In this document: one piece after another, positions 43,848 to 52,359 of the stretch
Position numbering within the stretch: position 1 is the first letter of the stretch
Layout: each line of letters opens with the position of its first letter
From: Phenylobacterium deserti
Lineage (GTDB): Bacteria; Pseudomonadota; Alphaproteobacteria; Caulobacterales; Caulobacteraceae
Assembly (NCBI GenBank): GCA_945874825.1
Contig: CAMCIK010000001.1
Coordinates: 1 to 64,000, forward strand
Reading direction: 5' to 3'
DNA length: 64,000 bases
Position numbers and translations under genes: made by a program
Notes under the pieces: generated by a model
Databases searched by the model: none
What the model was told of the DNA's origin: nothing
What the model saw: the letters and a program-made list of their open reading frames with translations, nothing else

Positions 43848-44726
43848 ATGTCAGGCAAGGTGCGCAAGGCGGTGCTGCCGGTGGCAGGGCTGGGCACGCG
43901 GGTGCTTCCCGGTGCCAAGGTCACGCCCAAGGAAATGCTGAACGTCGTCGACCGGCCGATCCTGTCCTACATCGTCGAGGAGGGCCGGGCGGCGGGGATC
44001 GAGCACTTCGTCTTTGTCACCGGCCGCGGCAAGGGCGCCATCGAGGATTATTTCGACCACCATGTGGAGCTCGAGGCCCAGCTGGAGGCCAAGGGCAAGC
44101 TCGACATCCTGGCCGATATCCGCCGCGACCTGCCCAAGCCGGGCGAGATGAGCTTCGTGCGGCAGATGGCGCCCCTGGGCCTGGGCCACGCCGTCTGGTG
44201 CGCCCGGGACATCATCGGCGACGAGCCCTTCGCCGTCATGCTGCCGGACATGCTGATGATGGCCGAGCCGGGTGCCCTGGCCCAGGCAGTGGCGGCCTTC
44301 GACCAGGTCGGCGGCAACATCGTCGTCGTCGAGCCGGCGCCGGAGGGCCAGGCCCACAAGTACGGCATCGTCGCCCTCGACGGGCAGGACGGCCGGCGAA
44401 ACCGGATGACCGGCATGGTCGAGAAGCCCGCGCCGGGGACAGAGCCGTCCAACCTCTTCATCTCCGGGCGCTACGTCCTCCAGCCCGAGATCTTCGAACG
44501 CCTGGCCCGGCACCGGAAGGGCGCCGGCGGCGAGATCCAGCTGACCGACGCCATGGCGGACCTGATGGCAGACCAGGCCTTCCACGCCCTGGAGTACGAC
44601 GGGACGACCTACGACTGCGGCGACAAGCTGGGCCTCCTGCGGGCCAATGTCGCCTATGCCCTGAAGCGGCCCGACCTGGCCGAGGGGACACGGGCGGTCC
44701 TGAAGGACCTGCTGGGCGAAGGGTGA
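43848..44726 (+). CDS. galU: UTP-glucose-1-phosphate uridylyltransferase
   Basis: 292-residue nucleotidyltransferase making UDP-glucose, the substrate of Ugd. The start KAVLPVAGLGTRVLPGAKV contains the nucleotide loop, and EMLNVVDRPIL follows. MVEKPAPGTEPSNL and the acceptor GGEIQLTDAM are typical of GalU. Its end overlaps the GTG of the next gene by four bases. Confidence 0.96.
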   Translation: MSGKVRKAVLPVAGLGTRVLPGAKVTPKEMLNVVDRPILSYIVEEGRAAGIEHFVFVTGRGKGAIEDYFDHHVELEAQLEAKGKLDILADIRRDLPKPGEMSFVRQMAPLGLGHAVWCARDIIGDEPFAVMLPDMLMMAEPGALAQAVAAFDQVGGNIVVVEPAPEGQAHKYGIVALDGQDGRRNRMTGMVEKPAPGTEPSNLFISGRYVLQPEIFERLARHRKGAGGEIQLTDAMADLMADQAFHALEYDGTTYDCGDKLGLLRANVAYALKRPDLAEGTRAVLKDLLGEG

Positions 44727-45565
44727 GACTCCTCGTCTTCGGCTTCGGCTATTCGGCCCGCGCCCTGGCCGCACGGCTGCCGGGTGACGTGCAGGTCACC
44801 GCGACGGTACGTAGCCCCCTCCCGGCCCCCTGGCGGGACACTGTGGAGACCGTGTCCGTCCACCATCCGGACGCCCTGGGGACGGCCCTGGGACGCGCTG
44901 ACGCCCTGCTGATCACCGCCGCCCCCGACCCGGAGACCGGCCTCTGCCCCGGCTTCGAGACCTTGGCCCCTCACCTCGCCTCCGGGTCCGGACCGGGATG
45001 GATCGGCTACCTCTCCACCACCGGAGTGTATGGCGACCGCGGCGGACGCTGGGTCCGTGAGACCAGTGAGGTGCGGCCCGCCTCGGAGATCTCCCGGCGG
45101 CGCGTGGCGGCCGAGGCCGCCTGGACCGGGACGGGCCGCCCCCTGGCCATTTTCAGGCTTCCCGGCATCTACGGCCCCGGCCGCTCGGCCCTGGACCGGG
45201 TACGGGAGGGGACCGCCCGGCGGATGGCCGCGCCCGGCCAGGTCTTCAGCCGGATCCACGTGGACGACCTCGCCGACGGCCTTGCCGCCGCCCTGGTCCG
45301 GCCGGACCGGATCGGCGTGTTCAACCTCTGTGACGATGAACCGGCGCCCGCCGCCGACGTGACCCTTGAGGCCTGCCGCCTGCTCGGCACAGAGCCACCG
45401 CCGCAGACGCCCCTGGACCTGGAGGCCTTGACCCCTGCCGCCCGGCGGTTCTGGGCCGAGAGCAAGCGCGTCTCCAACGCCCGGGCCAAGGCCGCCCTGG
45501 GCTGGCACCCCGCCCATCCCACCTACCGCGAGGGCTTGGCCGACATCCTGGCCAGCGGCGGTTAG
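44723..45565 (+). CDS. NAD(P)-dependent epimerase/dehydratase-like protein
   Basis: 280-residue extended-SDR-like protein. The first strand-turn LVFGFGYSARALAARL is a Rossmann motif, and YLSTTGVYGDRGG resembles the active site of YeeZ-type proteins. It starts at GTG 44723, overlapping the galU stop. No substrate is assigned; it could act on a nucleotide sugar given its place after galU. It abuts the convergent hydrolase gene with no gap. Confidence 0.83.
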   Translation: MRLLVFGFGYSARALAARLPGDVQVTATVRSPLPAPWRDTVETVSVHHPDALGTALGRADALLITAAPDPETGLCPGFETLAPHLASGSGPGWIGYLSTTGVYGDRGGRWVRETSEVRPASEISRRRVAAEAAWTGTGRPLAIFRLPGIYGPGRSALDRVREGTARRMAAPGQVFSRIHVDDLADGLAAALVRPDRIGVFNLCDDEPAPAADVTLEACRLLGTEPPPQTPLDLEALTPAARRFWAESKRVSNARAKAALGWHPAHPTYREGLADILASGG

Positions 45566-46312
45566 CTATCCGCAGAGCTCGTCGACGAAGGCCAGCAGAC
45601 GGTCAATATCCTGGGGACGCGACAGGCGGTGGTCGCCTTCGCGCACCAGGCTGAAGACGAGGTCGCGGGAGGTGAGGGCCTCGGCCAGGGCCAGGGCGTG
45701 ACGCCAGGGCACATCTGGATCCGCCCCGCCCTGCAGGATCCGAACGGGCAGGTCGAGAACCAGGGGGCCGGGCAGGAGGTTCCAGTCGGCGGACTCCTCC
45801 AGGAATCGGTGGGCGATGGGATAGGGCTCGCCATAGTCCGACGGCCGCATCCAGACCCCGTCGCGGGCCAGGGCGGCGCGGTCGGCTTCGGTCATCTCGG
45901 GGACCATGAGGGCCTGGGGAAAATCGGCGGCGGGGGCGACGAGGACCAGGCCCTTGACCCGGTCCGGGCGGGCCAGGGCGCACAGGCAGGCCAGCCACCC
46001 GCCCATGGATGAGCCCACCAGGACCAGGTCGCCGGTCGTGAGAGCATCGATCATCGCCAGGGCGTCCGCCCGCCAGGACCCGATGGTCCCGTCGGTGAAG
46101 GCCCCACCGGACTCCCCGTGGCCGGAAAAGTCAAAGCGCAGGCAGGCCCGGCCGGCGGCGAGGGCCTGTTCGGCCAGGGCCTGGGCCTTGGTCCCGGTCA
46201 TGTCCGAGCGGAAGCCGCCCAGCCAGACGACTGTGGGTCCGCGCCCCGCAACGGCCCGCCAGGCCAGGGGAACCCCCGCCTCGCGCTCCAGATGACCGGA
46301 TGTCTCCTGCAT
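45566..46312 (-). CDS. Alpha/beta hydrolase (ABHD10-like)
   Basis: 248-residue hydrolase. The nucleophile elbow is VGSSMGGWLACL (Ser near 101), preceded by RFDFSGHGESGG. The acid and histidine of the triad fall in GGADPDVPW and REGDHRL. The ATG at 46312 gives a normal N-terminus; longer upstream reading is antisense to the glycosyltransferase gene and not credible. Similar to ABHD10-type thioesterases, but substrate unknown. Confidence 0.88.
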   Translation of the reverse strand: MQETSGHLEREAGVPLAWRAVAGRGPTVVWLGGFRSDMTGTKAQALAEQALAAGRACLRFDFSGHGESGGAFTDGTIGSWRADALAMIDALTTGDLVLVGSSMGGWLACLCALARPDRVKGLVLVAPAADFPQALMVPEMTEADRAALARDGVWMRPSDYGEPYPIAHRFLEESADWNLLPGPLVLDLPVRILQGGADPDVPWRHALALAEALTSRDLVFSLVREGDHRLSRPQDIDRLLAFVDELCG

Positions 46313-46357
46313 GGCCCCTGCATAGCGCCCGGCGCCGGCCTGCGCTATCAGGACGGG

Positions 46358-47530
46358 GTGAGCCTTCCCGCGAACTTCACCCTGCTGCAGGTAGTCCCCG
46401 AGCTGGAGACCGGCGGCGCCGAGCAGACCACGCTCGACATCGCCCGCGCCGTCGTCGCCGCGGGTGGCCGGGCCCTGGTCGCCAGCCAGGGCGGGCGGAT
46501 GGAGGCGGTCCTGGCGGCGGCGGGGGGCGAGCTGGTCCGCCTGCCCATGCACAGCAAGAATCCACTGGTCATGCTGAAGACCGCCCGGGCCCTGCGCCGG
46601 GTGATCCGGGAGCGGGGGGTCAGTCTCGTCCATGTCCGGTCCCGCGCGCCGGCCTTCCCAGCCCTGTGGGCGGCCCGGGCGGAGGGCCTGCCGACGGTGG
46701 CGACCTATCACGGCATCTACCTGGCGAAGGGCCGGGCGAAGCGTTGGTACAACGCCGTCATGACCCGGGTGGACCGGGTGATCGCCAACTCCGACTACAC
46801 CCGGGATCACGTCCTGGCCGAGCATGGGATAGCGCCTGAGAGGGTCGTCGCCATCCCCCGGGGCGTGGACCTCACCCGCTTCGATCCGGCCCGGGTCGCC
46901 CCGGAGCGCGTGGAGGCCCTGAGGCGGGCCTGGGGCCTGCCGGCTGCGGGCGAGGGGCCCCTGGTCTTCCTGCTGGCTGGCCGCCTGACCCCGATCAAGG
47001 GGCACGAGACGATCATCGCCGCCGCCGCGCAGTTGAAAGGTGAGGGCCGGGACCTGCGGGTGATCTTCGCCGGCGACGACCAGGGCCGGACGACCTTTCG
47101 CCAGTCGCTCGAGGCGGCCGTCCGCGCCGCGGAGCTGGAGGGCGAGGTTCGCCTTGTCGGGCACTGCGACGACATGCCGGCGGCCTTCCTGGCGGCGGAC
47201 GTCGCCCTGTTGCCCACCCTTGTGCCAGAGTCCTTCGGCCGGGCGGCCGTGGAGCCCCAGGTGATGGGACGGCCGGTCATCGCCTCGGACCACGGCGGCA
47301 CGACGGAGACTGTCCTGCCCGGCCAGACCGGCTGGCTGGCGGCGCCCGGAGACATCGACGCCTGGGTCCGCGCCATGGCCGCCGCAGCCGACCTGGGCCG
47401 CGAAGGCTTGTCGGCCCTCGGGAGGACCGCCCGGGAGCGGGCGACCCGTCTCTATGCCAACGATACCATGTGCGCGGCGACCCTGGCGGTGTATGAGAAA
47501 ATCCTCGAGGCGCGGGAAGCCAGGGAATGA
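46358..47530 (+). CDS. Family 4 glycosyltransferase
   Basis: 390-residue GT-B transferase. The N-terminal domain starts TLLQVVPELETGGAEQTTLDIA, and the C-terminal half holds LAGRLTPIKGHETII and the ExxxxxxxE donor-binding motif PESFGRAAVEP. The start is GTG 46358, since upstream ATGs fall in the divergent hydrolase. It overlaps the heptosyltransferase-like gene by four bases. Expected to build lipopolysaccharide core or another surface glycan. Confidence 0.92.
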   Translation: MSLPANFTLLQVVPELETGGAEQTTLDIARAVVAAGGRALVASQGGRMEAVLAAAGGELVRLPMHSKNPLVMLKTARALRRVIRERGVSLVHVRSRAPAFPALWAARAEGLPTVATYHGIYLAKGRAKRWYNAVMTRVDRVIANSDYTRDHVLAEHGIAPERVVAIPRGVDLTRFDPARVAPERVEALRRAWGLPAAGEGPLVFLLAGRLTPIKGHETIIAAAAQLKGEGRDLRVIFAGDDQGRTTFRQSLEAAVRAAELEGEVRLVGHCDDMPAAFLAADVALLPTLVPESFGRAAVEPQVMGRPVIASDHGGTTETVLPGQTGWLAAPGDIDAWVRAMAAAADLGREGLSALGRTARERATRLYANDTMCAATLAVYEKILEAREARE

Positions 47531-48498
47531 GCCGCCAAATCCGCAAGGTCCTGGTGATCAAGCTGTCGGCCCTTGGTGATTTCGTGCTGGCACTGGCGGC
47601 CATGCGGCGTATCCGGGAAGCCCACCCCAAGGCCCGCATCACCCTTTTGACCACGCCCCCCTTCGAGGCCCTGGCCCGGGCCTGCCCCTACTTCGACGAG
47701 GTCGAGACGGACGGGAAGCCCGACGGGCCCGGAGCCTGGCTGGCCCTGCGGGGCCGGCTGAAGGCAGCGCGCTACGACCGGGTCTATGATCTGCAGACCT
47801 CCTCTGCCTCGGAACGGATCTTCCACCTCTTGAGGCCCTTCCCGCCGGAGTGGTCGGGCGTCGCCCTCGGCTGCGCCCTGCCCCATCGCACGCCGGGCAA
47901 GGACGCCATGCACACCCTGGAGCGCCAGGCCGACCAGCTGAAGTCGGCGGGGATCTGGCCGGATGCTCCGACGGAGCCCCTGTCGGCGCCGCCGCCGGAC
48001 CTGTCCTGGATCGGCCGGACCGCACGGGGCCGACGCCGGCGTCCGGATCGACCCTATGTCATGCTGATCCCGGGCGGATCGGCCCACAGGCTGGACAAGC
48101 GCTGGCCAGTGGAGAGCTACGGGCGGCTGGCCCGGCGGATGCATGACCGGGGCTTCGACATCCTGGTCATCGGCGGGCCCCAGGAAAGCGCCCTGGGGCG
48201 GGAGATCCAGAAGCATGTGCCCCAGGCCCGGGACCTGACCGGCCGCACCGATTTTGCCACCGTGGCCCTGTTCGGTGCCGACGCCGCCCTGGTGGTCGGC
48301 AACGACACTGGCCCCCTGCACCTGGCTGCCGCGGCGGGGGCCCCGACCGTGGTCCTGTTCTCCGGAGCCTCGGACCCAGCCCTGTCCGCCCCGAGGGGGC
48401 ATGTGATCGTGGTCCAGGCCGATGACCTGTCGACCCTGGACCCCTCGACGGTGTTGCGCGCCGCCGACAGCCTGCTGCCTGTTGAAGGCTCTGCTTGA
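47527..48498 (+). CDS. Family 9 glycosyltransferase (heptosyltransferase-like)
   Basis: 323-residue GT-B enzyme of the ADP-heptose-LPS transferase family. VIKLSALGDFVLALAAMRRI is the typical N-terminus, and GNDTGPLHLAAAAG is the sugar-nucleotide motif. ATGA overlap with the GT4 gene. Together they look like a lipopolysaccharide core pair; the nucleotide sugar is unproven. infC follows. Confidence 0.93.
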   Translation: MSRQIRKVLVIKLSALGDFVLALAAMRRIREAHPKARITLLTTPPFEALARACPYFDEVETDGKPDGPGAWLALRGRLKAARYDRVYDLQTSSASERIFHLLRPFPPEWSGVALGCALPHRTPGKDAMHTLERQADQLKSAGIWPDAPTEPLSAPPPDLSWIGRTARGRRRRPDRPYVMLIPGGSAHRLDKRWPVESYGRLARRMHDRGFDILVIGGPQESALGREIQKHVPQARDLTGRTDFATVALFGADAALVVGNDTGPLHLAAAAGAPTVVLFSGASDPALSAPRGHVIVVQADDLSTLDPSTVLRAADSLLPVEGSA

Positions 48499-48570
48499 TC
48501 CCCGCGGTCCACAAGGTCATATATCTCTCTCAGGCGGGCGTTTTCCCGTCGTCGACTTCTTCAACAGCTT

Positions 48571-48588
48571 AAGGAGCAGAAGCCTATT
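48571..48588 (+). promoter_or_regulatory. Ribosome-binding site that selects an AUU start for infC
   Basis: AAGGAG at 48571-48576 lies nine bases before ATT 48586-48588, which is in frame with infC. The first in-frame ATG (48598) is 21 bases from the same element, too far for normal initiation. In E. coli and many other bacteria infC starts with AUU, allowing IF-3 to repress its own translation. Confidence 0.75.
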
Positions 48589-49119
48589 CGCCGGCCCATG
48601 CAGGCGCCGCCCGTCAAAGACGGTCCGCGCATCAATGAAGACATCCGCGTTCCCCGGGTCCTGCTGATCGACCAGCATGGCGAGAAGCAGGGGGTCATGC
48701 CCACCTCCTCAGCCCTGGAAGCCGCCGAAGAGGCGGGTCTGGACCTGGTGGAGATCGTTCCCAACGCCGATCCGCCCGTCTGCAAGATTCTGGATTTTGG
48801 AAAGTTCAAGTTCCAGGAACAGAAGAAGAAGAACGAGGCGCGCAAGCGTCAAAAGGTCGTTGAGATCAAAGAGATCAAGCTTCGTCCGAACATCGACATC
48901 CATGACTACGAAGTGAAGTCGCGCTCGATGCACCGTTTCTTTGGCGAAGGTGACAAGGTCAAGGTGACTCTCCGTTTCCGAGGTCGTGAGCTGGCGCACC
49001 CCGAGTTGGGTATGAAGCTTCTCCAGCAGGTCAAGGCCGACTTTGATCCGGTGGCCAAGGTGGAATACGAGCCCCGCATGGAGGGCCGCCAGATGATCAT
49101 GATCCTGGCGCCCAAGTAG
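48586..49119 (+). CDS. infC: Translation initiation factor IF-3
   Basis: About 177 residues from the AUU start. Both domains are typical: the N-domain ([30 protein letters not shown]) and the C-domain ([18 protein letters not shown]). It is followed by a hairpin at 49130-49158. infC is separated from rpmI-rplT by an MFS gene, so the classical infC-rpmI-rplT operon is interrupted. Confidence 0.96.
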   Translation: MRRPMQAPPVKDGPRINEDIRVPRVLLIDQHGEKQGVMPTSSALEAAEEAGLDLVEIVPNADPPVCKILDFGKFKFQEQKKKNEARKRQKVVEIKEIKLRPNIDIHDYEVKSRSMHRFFGEGDKVKVTLRFRGRELAHPELGMKLLQQVKADFDPVAKVEYEPRMEGRQMIMILAPK

Positions 49120-49129
49120 GCCTCTCTTC

Positions 49130-49158
49130 CGGGCGGCGCCGCATTTCGTCGCCGCCCG
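49130..49158 (+). terminator. Hairpin after infC
   Basis: Nine-base arms CGGGCGGCG and CGCCGCCCG with an 11-base loop lie directly downstream of the infC stop. The T-run beyond the stem is weak, so full termination is uncertain, but the position suits the end of an infC transcript before the separate MFS gene. Confidence 0.55.
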
Positions 49159-49197
49159 CCCTTGCCCGGCCGGGCCCGCGGGCCTAACAACCGCGCC

Positions 49198-50409
49198 ATG
49201 TCGGAGGCCGCAGACAAGCCGAAGTCCACGCCGCCCTTCGCGGCCATGGCCCTCATCGCGGTCATTTTCATCAATATGCTGGGCTTCGGGATCATCGTCC
49301 CGCTGCTGCCCTTCTACGCCAAGTCCTTCGACGCCCCGGCCTGGCAGATCGCCCTGATCTTCTCGGCCTACTCGATCGGCTCCTTCTTTGGCGAACCCTT
49401 CTGGGGCCGGCTGTCCGACCGCTACGGGCGCAAGCCGATCCTGATCTCGACCATCACGGGCAACTGCCTGTGCTATCTGGCCCTCGCCTTCGCCCCCAAC
49501 ATACTGGCCGCCTTCCTGATCCGATTGGTCGGCGGCCTCGCCGCCGGGAACGGTGCGGTGATCCAGGGCTACCTGTCCGACGTCACCCCGCCGGAGCAGC
49601 GTACGCGGCAGATGGCCTACCAGGGGGCCGCCTGGAACGTGGGCATGATCGTCGGCCCCTCCCTGGGCGGGCTCCTGGCCCACCCCGACGCCGGGCCGGC
49701 CGGTTTCCGGATCCCGCTGTTCGTGGCCTCGGGGCTGGCGGCCCTCTGCGTGCTGGGCATTCTGGTCTTCATCCGCGAGAGCAACCATCGCCGGGAGGGC
49801 GGTGCCCACCGGGTCAATCGCTGGTCGGCCATCAACGACGTCATGCGGAACCCGGTCCTGGGTCGCCTGATGCTTCTGACCTTCCTGGTAGGCTTCGCCT
49901 TCACCGGAATCGAATCCACCTTCGGGCTCTGGGCCAACGAGCGGTTCGACTGGACGCCCCGGGATATCGGGATCTGCTTCGCCTTCGTGGGAGTCTCCGC
50001 GGCGATCTCACAGATGTTCCTCACCGGCCCCCTCTCGGAGAAGTACGGGGAGGCTCGGATGCTGGCGATCGGTATGGCGCTGACCGTGGTCGGGGCGGGC
50101 CTGCAGGTCCTCTCGCCCGGGACGACGGCGACCATCGCCCTTATGTGCGTCACCGCCGTCGGCCAGTCCGTGGCCTTCCCCAATGTCGCTTCCCTCATCA
50201 CGCGGACCGCCGACCCTCACCGGCAGGGACAGATCCTGGGTCTGAACAACGCCTGCGGGGCCCTGGCCCGGGTGGTGGGGCCCTTCTGCGCCGGGCTGAT
50301 CTTCCCAATCAACATCAACGGGCCCTTCCTGATGGGTGCCATTGTGGTCATCCCGGCAATCTTCCTGGCCATCTCTGCAAGTCGCAGGGCAACGAAGCTG
50401 TCGGGCTGA
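49198..50409 (+). CDS. Major facilitator superfamily drug efflux (TetA-like)
   Basis: 403-residue MFS protein with 12 predicted helices, of the DHA1/TetA-like type. The loop 2-3 motif [13 protein letters not shown] and the motif C-like [13 protein letters not shown] are plain. ATG 49198 is used. It sits between infC and rpmI. Substrate unknown. No regulator of the TetR class is adjacent. Confidence 0.9.
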   Translation: MSEAADKPKSTPPFAAMALIAVIFINMLGFGIIVPLLPFYAKSFDAPAWQIALIFSAYSIGSFFGEPFWGRLSDRYGRKPILISTITGNCLCYLALAFAPNILAAFLIRLVGGLAAGNGAVIQGYLSDVTPPEQRTRQMAYQGAAWNVGMIVGPSLGGLLAHPDAGPAGFRIPLFVASGLAALCVLGILVFIRESNHRREGGAHRVNRWSAINDVMRNPVLGRLMLLTFLVGFAFTGIESTFGLWANERFDWTPRDIGICFAFVGVSAAISQMFLTGPLSEKYGEARMLAIGMALTVVGAGLQVLSPGTTATIALMCVTAVGQSVAFPNVASLITRTADPHRQGQILGLNNACGALARVVGPFCAGLIFPININGPFLMGAIVVIPAIFLAISASRRATKLSG

Positions 50410-50490
50410 AGAGTCTGTCAGGGCTTGCCCCTTCGCCCCTTTTGGCGTACTCACCCGCCCCTTCGGAGCCGCCTGGCCGAAAGGCATGCC

Positions 50491-50556
50491 ATGGCGGTTC
50501 ATCAATACGACAGAGGACGGAGCCGGAAGGTTTCCGACGTGAAATGCCGAAACTGA
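50491..50556 (+). CDS. Possible 21-residue leader peptide overlapping the rpmI start
   Basis: ATG 50491 is preceded at six bases by AAAGG and encodes 21 residues rich in Arg/Lys ([20 protein letters not shown] plus Asn), ending at TGA 50554-50556, which is past the rpmI ATG (50544) in another frame. It may be a regulatory leader for the L35-L20 unit, or a chance frame. No homologue is known to me. Confidence 0.3.
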   Translation: MAVHQYDRGRSRKVSDVKCRN

Positions 50557-50744
50557 AGACAAAGTCGGGGGCGAAGAAGCGCTTCAAGCTCACCGCCACC
50601 GGCAAGATCAAGGCCGGCGTGGCGGGCAAGCGCCACCGCCTGATCAGCCACAGCTCCAAGTACATCCGCCAGAACCGTGGCACGAAGGTGATGACCGAGG
50701 CCGACGCCAAGATCATCCGCATCTTCCTGCCCTACGGCCTTTGA
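50544..50744 (+). CDS. rpmI: 50S ribosomal protein L35
   Basis: 66-residue L35 with the family-defining [17 protein letters not shown] start and the [14 protein letters not shown] segment. Its own ribosome-binding site (GGAAGG) is at slightly long distance. rplT follows after 16 bases. Confidence 0.97.
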   Translation: MPKLKTKSGAKKRFKLTATGKIKAGVAGKRHRLISHSSKYIRQNRGTKVMTEADAKIIRIFLPYGL

Positions 50745-50760
50745 TCGGAGGACCTGAAGC

Positions 50761-51117
50761 ATGGCACGCGTGAAGAGGGGCGTTACCGCCCACGCCCGAC
50801 ACAAGAAGGTTCTCGAGAAGGCCGCCGGTTTCTATGGCCGCCGCAAGAACACCATCCGCGCCGCCAAGGCCGCGGTGGACAAGGCCGGACAGTACGCCTA
50901 CCGCGACCGCAAGGTCCGCAAGCGTAGCTTCCGCTCGCTCTGGATCCAGCGGATCAACGCTGCGGCCCGGCTCGAGGGCATGACCTACGCCCGATTTATC
51001 CACGGCCTTGAACTGGCCGGGGTCCAGATGGACCGCAAGGTGCTGGCGGATATCGCCGGTAACGATCCGGTCGGGTTCAAGGCCATCGCCGACCAGGTTC
51101 GCGCCGCACTGGCCTGA
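50761..51117 (+). CDS. rplT: 50S ribosomal protein L20
   Basis: 118-residue L20 ([36 protein letters not shown]). It is co-transcribed with rpmI and ended by the strong terminator at 51151. L20 represses its own operon by binding leader RNA in other bacteria; the 130-base rpmI leader could serve that role here, but no pseudoknot was worked out. Confidence 0.97.
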   Translation: MARVKRGVTAHARHKKVLEKAAGFYGRRKNTIRAAKAAVDKAGQYAYRDRKVRKRSFRSLWIQRINAAARLEGMTYARFIHGLELAGVQMDRKVLADIAGNDPVGFKAIADQVRAALA

Positions 51118-51150
51118 CGCCCGGAGCCCCTCGGCTTCGTCGCATTCAGA

Positions 51151-51179
51151 AGCCCCCCGGCGCGCCCGGGGGGCTTTTT
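51151..51179 (+). terminator. Rho-independent terminator after rplT
   Basis: Nine-base arms AGCCCCCCG and CGGGGGGCT (51151-51159 and 51167-51175) with a seven-base loop, followed by TTTTT. The classic signature, placed 30 bases beyond the rplT stop and before pheS. Confidence 0.92.
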
Positions 51180-51239
51180 GCTGCCCCCACTGGATTTCCT
51201 GAAGTCCCATCCGCCAGAACCCCTGCGAGATCGACGCGA

Positions 51240-52349
51240 ATGACCGACATCGCCGAACTGGAAGCCGACAACACCGACCGCATTGATGCTGCCGCCGACC
51301 TCGCCGCCCTTGAAGAGGCGCGGGTCGCAATGCTGGGCAAGTCCGGGAACGTGACCCTGCTGGCGCGGACCCTGGGGGGCCTGAGTCTGGAGGATCGCAA
51401 GACCCTCGGGCCGCAGATCAACCAGATGCGCGACCGGCTGGCCACCCGGATCGAAGCCCGGAAGTCGGAACTTGAGGCCGCGGAGCTGGAGGCGCGCCTG
51501 GCCGCCGAGCGGGTGGACCTGTCCCTGCCCGCCCCACCCCGTCGCCGAGGCGGTGTACACCCGACCCTGCAGGTGATGGACGAGATGGTCTCCATCTTCG
51601 CTGACATGGGGTTCGGGGTCGCCGAGGGGCCGGACATCGAGACCGACTTCAACAACTTCACCGCCCTGAACTTTCCGCCCAAGCACCCGGCGCGGGAAAT
51701 GCACGACACCTTCTTCCTGCCCCCGGACGCGAACGGCGAACGCAAGGTCCTGCGCACCCACACCTCGCCCGTCCAGGTTCGGGTCATGAACCGGACGAAC
51801 GAGAAGCTGCCGTCCTGGATCGCCACCGGCCAGGAGCCGCCCATCCGGATCATCGTGCCCGGGCGCACCTTCCGGCAGGACTCCGACCAGACCCACACCC
51901 CGATGTTCCACCAGATCGAGGGTCTGGTGATCGACCGGGGTATACACATGGGCCACCTGAAGTGGACCCTGGAGACCTTCATCGCCCGGTTCTTCGAGAC
52001 CGACCGGGTCACCACCCGCTTCCGGCCCCACCACTTCCCCTTCACCGAGCCCTCGGCGGAGATGGACGTGAAGTGCGACCGTTCAGGCGGCGAGGTCCGG
52101 ATCGGTGAGGGCGAGGACTGGCTGGAAATCCTCGGCTGCGGGATGGTTCACCCCAATGTCCTGCGGAACTGCGGGCTGGACCCGGAGGTCTGGCAGGGCT
52201 TTGCCTTCGGCTGCGGCGTCGACCGCCTGGGGGTGCTGAAGTATGGCATGCCCGACCTGCGCGACATGTTCGCCGCCGATGGCCGCTGGCTGGCCCATTA
52301 CGGGTTCTCGGCCTTTTCTGCGCCCAATTCCGCCTCGGGCCTGAGCTAG
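51240..52349 (+). CDS. pheS: Phenylalanyl-tRNA synthetase alpha subunit
   Basis: 369-residue class II catalytic subunit. The N-terminal coiled coil is followed by the [17 protein letters not shown] motif 1 region, the DTFFLPP and [19 protein letters not shown] stretch and the C-terminal motif 3 [15 protein letters not shown]. It lies ten bases upstream of pheT. Confidence 0.97.
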   Translation: MTDIAELEADNTDRIDAAADLAALEEARVAMLGKSGNVTLLARTLGGLSLEDRKTLGPQINQMRDRLATRIEARKSELEAAELEARLAAERVDLSLPAPPRRRGGVHPTLQVMDEMVSIFADMGFGVAEGPDIETDFNNFTALNFPPKHPAREMHDTFFLPPDANGERKVLRTHTSPVQVRVMNRTNEKLPSWIATGQEPPIRIIVPGRTFRQDSDQTHTPMFHQIEGLVIDRGIHMGHLKWTLETFIARFFETDRVTTRFRPHHFPFTEPSAEMDVKCDRSGGEVRIGEGEDWLEILGCGMVHPNVLRNCGLDPEVWQGFAFGCGVDRLGVLKYGMPDLRDMFAADGRWLAHYGFSAFSAPNSASGLS

Positions 52350-52359
52350 GAGGACTGAG

